64,000 bases of DNA, taken from contig NZ_AP025144.1 of NCBI RefSeq assembly GCF_019977755.1, positions 2,418,001 through 2,482,000 on the forward strand, read 5' to 3'. A program made the translations under genes and the position numbers. Origin of the DNA: Vibrio penaeicida. GTDB lineage: Bacteria; Pseudomonadota; Gammaproteobacteria; Enterobacterales; Vibrionaceae. Of this stretch, positions 58,525-64,000 are shown one piece after another (position 1 is the stretch's first letter; each line of letters opens with the position of its first letter). The notes under the pieces are model-generated. The model did no database searches, was not told the origin of the DNA, and saw only the letters and a list, made by a program, of their open reading frames with translations.

Positions 58525-59151
58525 TTAGTTTACGGCAACGCCTGCCGCTAAATAGGGTATGAGTTGATCAATGATGGCTTCTGAGTCCACCTGTTTATCA
58601 AAATCATTAAAGGCAATTTCGGCTAACGCTTGGCTTGAAGCCATGGTGAATACACACGTTCCTAGAGTGAAGTGTAGCCGCCAGAAAAGTGTTTCAGGAG
58701 TCAGAGAGGGGTTCGCTTTGCTAACCGAAGAGGTAAACTGAGTTAATACCTCGTCATAACGCGTGGTAATGAACCAACGCAGGTGCCCTTGTACATCGGT
58801 ATATCCTCGCCCAATCAATGACATGAAACGGCTCGCACCGTTAGGACGAAGTGTGTTTAAAGAAAGAAGCGGTTGTTTTAACGTTTGGAAGACCTCTTCC
58901 ATTGAATAGTCCGTTGCTTGATTTAACTCGGAAAGCGCCTTCCCCAGTGCAGGCATGAAAGCCTCTAGATATCTATTGAGCACTGCTCGTACTAAGGTTT
59001 TTTTGTCTCCGAAATGATAATTAACAGAAGCTAAGTTCACGTTCGCTTTACTTGTTATGGTTCTTAACGAAGTATCATTAAAGCCATGTTCAGCGAAGAG
59101 CGCTTCTGCAACATCTAAGATTTTGTCTTTGGTTTTATTCTTTGCACTCAT
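58525..59151 (-). CDS. psrA: TetR-family fatty-acid regulator, PsrA-like
   Basis: A 208-residue TetR-type repressor: N-terminal helix-turn-helix about residues 8-55 (TSLRTITSKANVNLASVNYHF) and a helical ligand domain. PsrA proteins release DNA on binding long-chain acyl-CoA or fatty acid. Adjacency to fadE and a PsrA-type box just upstream support the name; the sequence alone does not settle PsrA against other TetR fatty-acid regulators. The start could be ATG 59151 or 59160; homologues favour the MSAKNKT start. Confidence 0.8.
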   Translation of the reverse strand: MSAKNKTKDKILDVAEALFAEHGFNDTSLRTITSKANVNLASVNYHFGDKKTLVRAVLNRYLEAFMPALGKALSELNQATDYSMEEVFQTLKQPLLSLNTLRPNGASRFMSLIGRGYTDVQGHLRWFITTRYDEVLTQFTSSVSKANPSLTPETLFWRLHFTLGTCVFTMASSQALAEIAFNDFDKQVDSEAIIDQLIPYLAAGVAVN

Positions 59152-59166
59152 TTCAATCACTCGTAT

Positions 59167-59180
59167 TAAACGCTTGTTTG
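59167..59180. promoter_or_regulatory. PsrA-type box upstream of psrA
   Basis: TAAACGCTTGTTTG matches the Pseudomonas PsrA pattern (AAAC, a short spacer, GTTT, flanked by G or C on one side), about 16 bp before the psrA start. A site there would let PsrA repress itself and fadE. Confidence 0.55.
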
Positions 59181-59329
59181 AAAATATACTCCTCTACAAC
59201 TTATTTAACAAGGCGATAACATCACAAATCCATCACCTCACCGGTAACCGCTTTTAGAAACTGGAAAAATTTTTAAAATAATTTTGAACTAAACGAATTT
59301 TGGTCAGTCCTAATTTATGTAACAAGCAG

Positions 59330-59451
59330 AGCATTTTGAGTTTAGGGCCGTATTAGACTGATTTAATCACTGTAACTTGTTACAAACGCTGCTTTTTTCT
59401 TATTAACTCCTATTTGTATCAGCCCAAACCCTCGTGGTTTGGGCTTTTTTT
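59330..59451 (+). ncRNA. Candidate small RNA between psrA and the lipoprotein gene
   Basis: A strong plus-strand intrinsic terminator (stem AGCCCAAACC/GGTTTGGGCT, 59421-59445, then seven T) has no gene before it: psrA runs the other way and no frame with a ribosome site lies between. A transcript starting within the preceding 100-200 bases would be a short RNA. TGTAACTTGTTACA at about 59371-59384 could form a small hairpin. I see no convincing -35/-10 pair and cannot name a known RNA. Confidence 0.35.
59421..59451 (+). terminator. Orphan intrinsic terminator
   Basis: A perfect 10-bp stem with a 5-base loop and a T-run, on the plus strand in a gap with no upstream plus-strand gene. Confidence 0.9.
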
Positions 59452-59665
59452 ATCATTCAAGCTCGCTATCACCTCACACATTAATTTATTTCACAATTAG
59501 CTCGATTTTTTTATTCCAAATTCAATCCAATAATCACACCAAAGCTAATTATTCAATCACAACATTTTGTTTATTAAGTAGAAATAAATAACATTATTTT
59601 TTGTAATGATTTCTTGCGACAGTCTTCTATATTTTATTTTGAGGCTTACATTAGGGAGACATTAC

Positions 59666-59824
59666 ATGAACAAAGTCATCGTTGGCGGCTTACTTACCTT
59701 AGTTATGGTTTTAGGACTAAGTGGCTGTGACAGTAGTAGTTCTGCTGCTCAATCCCAAGCAACACCAACTTCTCAGTTGGTTCTTCCAGAACAGTTGGAG
59801 GTTGTGACTAATGAAAACAATTAA
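59666..59824 (+). CDS. Small lipoprotein, 52 residues
   Basis: A tiny lipoprotein: signal MNKVIVGGLLTLVMVLGLSG with the lipidated Cys at 21, then about 31 residues rich in Ser, Gln, Thr and Pro and ending acidic. AGGGAGA sits before the ATG; the frame is open to 59606 but has no support there. The last 14 bases overlap the start of a large exported protein, and GGAGG for that gene lies within this one, so the two are translationally coupled. Probable accessory subunit of the larger protein. Confidence 0.78.
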   Translation: MNKVIVGGLLTLVMVLGLSGCDSSSSAAQSQATPTSQLVLPEQLEVVTNENN

Positions 59825-62027
59825 AATATTACTCGCCAGTAGCGTTCTTTTCTCTGGAGCAGGATTGGCGGCTTTCGACGATACTGGAACCGATTACTCA
59901 AATGCTAACCAGAGGTCACATGTGTGGATTGAGGCGTTAGAGCCTATTGAGCTCGTAAACAGTATTTTGTGTTTTACTGCCCAGTTCAAAGCGACCAATT
60001 TTGCTAATCAAGGTCCCTATCTTGTTTTAGCTGATGAAGCTGCATGTTTTGATAACGAAGACGACGGCTCAACAGGTCAATCTTCCGGCGCCGCCAATTC
60101 CCCCGCTTATCTAAAAGCAGTAGCAAACGTTACTCGTGCGTCAGACAGTGACCCTCTAGTGATTAATGTCTGGATTCCGGAAATGTCCGGTGGGGATGGC
60201 GACCAAGCCATCAAATTTAAGGCCGAAGTGACATCTGGTGCGAGCGAAAGCAATCCATTTGGTGCATTTACATTTAATTTCGAACTTTTCGACCAATTGG
60301 AAGGCACACAAAATGGTGCTGGTGAAATTGTTGCCTCGGACTCCGTCGAAAACTCCATTGGGTTTACTTTATATGAGTCCAGTACACGAGGAGCTGACAC
60401 ATATGTCCAAAGCGCAAGTGTGGTAATGAGCGCCGATAGATCAACAGGTAGCGCAATTACTTCAGCCGATCGTGGCAGTAATACTGGCAGTGCCTACGCT
60501 TTAGCGTTCAATTCCAACAATGTATTGATCCAAAACGCCACAGACATAGACAGCCTCCCCTTTAAAACGGGCAGTAATACCGGGCAATGTCTAGACAGAA
60601 CCCAGTTCAATGATTCCGTACATAGATACGATTTGTTTAACGCATCGACAGGCGCCAGTATCTCGCTAAACAGTGGATTCTCTTTCCGCTATGACAGCAA
60701 CAACGATACACAAGTGGATGCCTACGGACATGTTGGGTACTGGGGAGTATGGACAGAAGGTGATACTACACTACCAAACGGGACAACTTTAGTAGCCGAA
60801 GATGAAAATACAGGGACAAGTCAAAACTACACGTTGGTTACAGCACCAGGTCGCTTAATTAAGAATGAAGTGAAAACGCTTGCTTTAAGTAATGCTCGTG
60901 GCGTTATTTTTTCATATTGGGATTCAAGTGTTTATAGCGCTGGTTACAATCAATGGGTTGTGAAATATCTCACGGTCAATGACGACTCTGTTGGTACTGA
61001 TGGATTCTATATTACTGACGGACTTAACTGGGGAGATAACGGGCAACAAATCACAGATGTTACTGATCAGCTGATATCGATATCCGCAGGTGAGTCTATC
61101 TACATGTGGTCGGAGCAACTAGGGGGAGAAGTAAAATACTTATATGGCAGTACAAGCTTAACTTTCTACGAACAAACCTTCATCAATGGCAGCGAAGTAG
61201 GAACAGGAGATCTACTGGAATCAGGTTCTGTTGCCCTCAAGTGTTTTGACCGATGCCCTGTCGGTACGCTTGATTTGAGCGATTTAGCGAACTTTGATGG
61301 TTCAGGTAGCCCGTATTCGGCACAAGTCGCCAACGTTGCTTCTGCTATTGATTTCTCATTCTCTGACTCAGGCAGTAACGCACTAACACTGATGCGAACA
61401 AGTAATAGCGAGCCAGTTCAATACAACTCCTCCATTACCAAGCAACAGCTAAATAACTCACCTTACAACTGGGGTGTGAGATCAGGACCCATGGTAACCA
61501 GTGACGTAGCAGCAACCATGACTAACATTTGGGATATTTACGACCCTAGTGTTGTGACCACCTACTATGTGTGGGAAACAGGGATCAGCCAATGGAACCA
61601 GCTTTCCACGGTTCGTAATAGCCAAAACAATATTGTCACCTTTGATAAACCAATTCAGTTCAGTTATACGCACAGTAATGGTAATGACCGCTCCGGTAGC
61701 GCAGGAAGCTATGCTGGGCAAACGTTCATGCTGAACTATGGCGGTAATGGTGATTTGTGGGGAATTCCCTATGAGAAGCAAGGTAATCAATATCGACCTA
61801 AGTTCTCATTGGCGGATGGCACGCTTGTTGGCCCTAGCGACATCTACGTGGTAAAAGCAATTGAAATCGAGCAGCAAATGCAAGACGCAACTGGGCAATG
61901 TACCGCACTAACCCTCGAGGAGCCCGCTGTGTCTGTGCCCACCTCCATCTCTGGTAATGCTAATATTGGGGTGATGCCAACGGTATCGGGCGAGCCATCT
62001 GTCATTGCAGGAGAAATCGTAGAATAA
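59811..62027 (+). CDS. Large exported protein of unknown function, 738 residues
   Basis: A 738-residue protein with a signal peptide (MKTIKILLASSVLFSGAGLA). The mature part is rich in Ser, Thr, Asn, Gly and aromatic residues, acidic, and looks mainly beta. Cysteines are few and scattered (near residues 54, 79, 260, 477/481 and 698), possibly paired in the periplasm or outside. No catalytic motif, lipobox or C-terminal barrel ending is seen. GGAGG lies 9 bases before the ATG. It overlaps the preceding small lipoprotein gene by 14 bp. I do not recognise the family; a surface or secreted role is inference. Confidence 0.75.
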   Translation: MKTIKILLASSVLFSGAGLAAFDDTGTDYSNANQRSHVWIEALEPIELVNSILCFTAQFKATNFANQGPYLVLADEAACFDNEDDGSTGQSSGAANSPAYLKAVANVTRASDSDPLVINVWIPEMSGGDGDQAIKFKAEVTSGASESNPFGAFTFNFELFDQLEGTQNGAGEIVASDSVENSIGFTLYESSTRGADTYVQSASVVMSADRSTGSAITSADRGSNTGSAYALAFNSNNVLIQNATDIDSLPFKTGSNTGQCLDRTQFNDSVHRYDLFNASTGASISLNSGFSFRYDSNNDTQVDAYGHVGYWGVWTEGDTTLPNGTTLVAEDENTGTSQNYTLVTAPGRLIKNEVKTLALSNARGVIFSYWDSSVYSAGYNQWVVKYLTVNDDSVGTDGFYITDGLNWGDNGQQITDVTDQLISISAGESIYMWSEQLGGEVKYLYGSTSLTFYEQTFINGSEVGTGDLLESGSVALKCFDRCPVGTLDLSDLANFDGSGSPYSAQVANVASAIDFSFSDSGSNALTLMRTSNSEPVQYNSSITKQQLNNSPYNWGVRSGPMVTSDVAATMTNIWDIYDPSVVTTYYVWETGISQWNQLSTVRNSQNNIVTFDKPIQFSYTHSNGNDRSGSAGSYAGQTFMLNYGGNGDLWGIPYEKQGNQYRPKFSLADGTLVGPSDIYVVKAIEIEQQMQDATGQCTALTLEEPAVSVPTSISGNANIGVMPTVSGEPSVIAGEIVE

Positions 62028-62045
62028 ACGAATGTGCCCAAACTC

Positions 62046-62092
62046 AAAAAGCTCAATGCATCGGTTTTCATCCTCTGCATTGAGCTTTTTTT
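62046..62092. terminator. Bidirectional intrinsic terminator
   Basis: A perfect 15-bp stem AAAAAGCTCAATGCA/TGCATTGAGCTTTTT with a 15-base loop, between the exported-protein gene and the convergent ABC importer operon. Confidence 0.9.
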
Positions 62093-62138
62093 AATGCTTC
62101 TGTTTTATACCCAGATACTTTTTGTTCGATAAGACCAG

Positions 62139-62816
62139 TTAAGAAAGCGGGCGTAAGTATGCCAGAAATCTTTTCTCTGCGACTTTGAAGCAACCCAAAA
62201 TGATAAAGGTTAGTCCCATATAGAACAGCCCAGCCGTTAAAAATGATTCGAAGGGAGCGTAATAACGAGAGTTCACCAACCTAGCCGCTCCCGTCAAATC
62301 CATGATGGTAACGATGCCTGCTACTGCCGAGCCATGAAGCATAAATATCACTTCATTACTGTATGCTGGCAGTGCTCTTCTTAAGGCACTTGGTAAAATA
62401 ATTCTCCGATATGTCTTCCAAGTACTCATTCCGTATGCTTTTGCGGCTTCAATTTCCCCTTTAGGGAGCCCATTTATCGCGCCACGTATAATTTCAGCAG
62501 TATAAGCCGAAGTGTTCAAAACAAACGCAACAAGCGCACAGAACCAAGCGTGTTCCCACAGCGTATCTTTCACCGGAAAGAACTGGTCCATTCCATAATA
62601 AATTAGATAGAGCTGAACCAAGAGCGGAGTTCCACGAAAGAAATAAATGACCCCCCAAGAAGGCGTACTGATCAGATAGTTCGTACTATTGCGTGCTACC
62701 GCCAAAGGTATCGCAACCATCAACCCAATGATCAGTGCCAAACCGACTAACCATACCGTGGTCCACAAACCTTCTAAGTAAACCGGGAAACTTTCTATTA
62801 TCAATGAAAAGTCCAT
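62139..62816 (-). CDS. Amino-acid ABC importer permease, HisM/AotM-like
   Basis: A 225-residue inner-membrane permease of the polar amino-acid family with about five helices. It has the family loop EIEAAKAYGMSTWKTYRRIILPSALRRALPAYSNE and an FFRGTPLLVQLYLIYYG segment. It matches the HisM/AotM side of lysine/arginine/ornithine/histidine importers. GAGGTAA precedes the ATG. It follows the HisQ-like gene by 4 bp. The ATPase gene is not in this window, so it must lie beyond the right edge or elsewhere. Confidence 0.88.
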   Translation of the reverse strand: MDFSLIIESFPVYLEGLWTTVWLVGLALIIGLMVAIPLAVARNSTNYLISTPSWGVIYFFRGTPLLVQLYLIYYGMDQFFPVKDTLWEHAWFCALVAFVLNTSAYTAEIIRGAINGLPKGEIEAAKAYGMSTWKTYRRIILPSALRRALPAYSNEVIFMLHGSAVAGIVTIMDLTGAARLVNSRYYAPFESFLTAGLFYMGLTFIILGCFKVAEKRFLAYLRPLS

Positions 62817-62820
62817 GGGA

Positions 62821-63561
62821 TTACCTCGCGTGAATACTGAACTTACGCTCTACAAGCTTTAGGAAGCCAGTAGAAACGCTAGTAAAAATGAGGAAGATAA
62901 CAGCAACAGTCATGTAAAAAGTGAAAGGCATTTTAGTTGAGCCCGCAGCCAAAGAGCTTACACGAACCATATCTTCTAAACCGATAATAGATACCAGAGC
63001 CGTCGTTTTGAGCAATACCAGCCAGTTATTACCGAAACCAGGCAATGCATGACGAATCATTTGAGGCAACAAGATACGTCGAAAGGCGAGAACACTACTC
63101 ATACCATACGCTTTACCGGCTTCGAGCTCACCTTTGTCCACTGCCATGATAGCGCCACGAAATGTCTCCGCCATGTAGGCCCCAAATATAAATCCTATCG
63201 TCAACACGCCAGCAACAAACGGGCTCACATCAATGTAATCCGGTAGGTAAGACACCCACTCATGGTCTGGGTTGCTAGACGTCATCCACTCGTTCAACCA
63301 TTCGTTGATCGAATACAAACTATTATTAAGAAGAATCTGACCACCGAAGAAAATCAACATCATCAGAACAAGATCAGGAATGCCTCGAATGACGGTTGTG
63401 TATAACGTAGCGATGGCGCGTGCCCAGCGATAAGGTGCGAGTTTGGCGAGTGCGCCTAGCATTCCTAATGCCATTGCAAGAATCAGTGACAGGATCGCAA
63501 CTTCAATTGTAAGTAACGCGCCCTTTAATATCGAGACTTCGTATCCTTGAAGATCCAGCAT
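62821..63561 (-). CDS. Amino-acid ABC importer permease, HisQ/AotQ-like
   Basis: A 246-residue permease partner with about five helices: YTTVIRGIPDLVLMMLIFFG, then ETFRGAIMAVDKGELEAGKAYGMS and RRILLPQMIRHALPGFGNNW, all typical of the HisQ side of basic amino-acid importers. It lies 4 bp before the HisM-like gene, forming a heterodimeric channel. A hairpin separates it from the binding-protein gene upstream. The ATG at 63561 is preceded by GGATG. Confidence 0.88.
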   Translation of the reverse strand: MLDLQGYEVSILKGALLTIEVAILSLILAMALGMLGALAKLAPYRWARAIATLYTTVIRGIPDLVLMMLIFFGGQILLNNSLYSINEWLNEWMTSSNPDHEWVSYLPDYIDVSPFVAGVLTIGFIFGAYMAETFRGAIMAVDKGELEAGKAYGMSSVLAFRRILLPQMIRHALPGFGNNWLVLLKTTALVSIIGLEDMVRVSSLAAGSTKMPFTFYMTVAVIFLIFTSVSTGFLKLVERKFSIHAR

Positions 63562-63621
63562 ATTTACATCCAGTAATACAACGAGCTGAGAAGAAAAAAT
63601 AAGACCGTATTTTTTTGAAGT

Positions 63622-63645
63622 AGCAGAGGCTAAAAAGCCCCTGCT
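63622..63645 (-). terminator. Intercistronic hairpin after the binding-protein gene
   Basis: Arms AGCAGAGGC and GCCCCTGCT pair with one mismatch around a 6-base loop. On the minus strand no U-run follows, so it may stabilise the binding-protein mRNA or partly attenuate transcription rather than end it. Confidence 0.5.
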
Positions 63646-63685
63646 TTTGTCGTCTAATTTTCTTTATTGAAGAGAAAAGCGGAAA

Positions 63686-64000
63686 TTAATCGCCGTATAC
63701 GTCGTAATTGAAGTATTTAGCAGCAATATCTTGATAAATGCCTTTCTCGCGTAGAGACTTGATTGCTTTATCAAGTTTAGCCGTAAGATCTTTATCTTGT
63801 TTACGGACTGCGATACCAAAGCCTTCACCAAACCATTTTGGATCAGTTAGCGAAGGACCCACAAACTCATAAGCTTCCCCGCCGTCTTTGTTAAGCACGC
63901 CTTCTTCAAGTGCAGAGGCATCACCCAAAACCGATGCGATTCGACCATTTGCTAAATCTAAGTAAGCCTCATCAAAAGAACCGTAACGTACAATCTCAAC
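63686..64000 (-). CDS. Amino-acid ABC importer binding protein (partial, cut by window end)
   Basis: The C-terminal 104 residues of a periplasmic binding protein of the HisJ/ArgT/AotJ type; the start lies beyond position 64000. Visible family features are DEAYLDLANGRIASVLGD, FGEGFGIAVRKQDKDLTAKLDKA and the ending AAKYFNYDVYGD. The reading frame is continuous to the window edge. It is the first visible gene of the operon with the HisQ/HisM-like permeases, pointing to import of a basic amino acid; the exact ligand is inference. Confidence 0.85.
   Translation of the reverse strand, partial: VEIVRYGSFDEAYLDLANGRIASVLGDASALEEGVLNKDGGEAYEFVGPSLTDPKWFGEGFGIAVRKQDKDLTAKLDKAIKSLREKGIYQDIAAKYFNYDVYGD

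Larger units (their letters stand above)
59152..59665. other. Intergenic region between psrA and the lipoprotein gene
   Basis: A gap of 514 bp. It holds the psrA promoter with a PsrA-type box, an orphan terminator with a possible small RNA, and an A/T-rich stretch (59452-59665) that must contain the promoter of the lipoprotein gene. No protein gene seen. Confidence 0.5.

Noticed and set aside
62107..62115. TATACCCAG as a repeat end
   Set aside because: Only eight bases match; no partner.

Overview
The window reads as chromosomal DNA of a Vibrio or close relative (Vibrionaceae). Base composition is moderate and fairly even. Many genes match gammaproteobacterial families at full length: trxB-cydDC, serC, maeA, sanA, grxA-ybjL, hexR, panP, tfoX, fabV and psrA-fadE. 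FabV, PanP, TfoX and the DUF3392/DUF945/DUF2797 proteins are typical of Vibrio. I see no rRNA, tRNA, CRISPR array, prophage or complete insertion sequence.

Layout. 1-3.3 kb: GNAT acetyltransferase, YgfF-like dehydrogenase and a BCCT transporter behind a possibly structured leader. 3.3-13.7 kb: a small unknown protein, outer-membrane phospholipase A, an HrpB-like helicase, malic enzyme, a DUF3392 protein, SanA, a membrane diguanylate cyclase, a DUF2797 zinc-motif protein and a 2OG-Fe oxygenase. 14-21 kb: a membrane-anchored unknown, a palindromic repeat, trxB and cydDC. 21-28.5 kb: a leftward sugar ABC system (frcBCA-like plus a second binding protein) behind an OmpR-type regulator and a hybrid sensor kinase. 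28.7-37.4 kb: serC, a DUF945 protein, a second repeat that appears to split a small gene, a beta-barrel protein, and a large zinc-metalloprotease lipoprotein paired with another barrel. 37.9-43.6 kb: a Yej-type peptide ABC operon. 44.4-50.9 kb: tfoX, an HDOD protein, lysO broken by one in-frame stop, a secreted unknown, panP and hexR. 51-59.2 kb: iron alcohol dehydrogenase with a repeat tail, grxA, ybjL, fabV, fadE and psrA. 59.6-64 kb: a small lipoprotein overlapping a large exported protein, then a basic-amino-acid-type ABC importer cut by the window end.

How it fits together. Several clusters are coherent: fatty-acid use (psrA-fadE next to fabV, with a PsrA-type box before psrA), thiol redox (trxB with the cysteine/glutathione exporter CydDC; grxA with an OxyR-type site), central carbon control (hexR, maeA) and nutrient import (three ABC importers, BCCT). 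Most genes end in clear intrinsic terminators, several of them shared by convergent genes.

The least explained items are: a dispersed palindromic element whose two long copies differ mostly by paired compensating changes in the stems around an identical core, suggesting a selected RNA structure; the small lipoprotein/738-residue exported protein pair; the protease/barrel pair; an orphan terminator suggesting a small RNA upstream of psrA; and a sensor-kinase/ABC locus with an extra binding protein.
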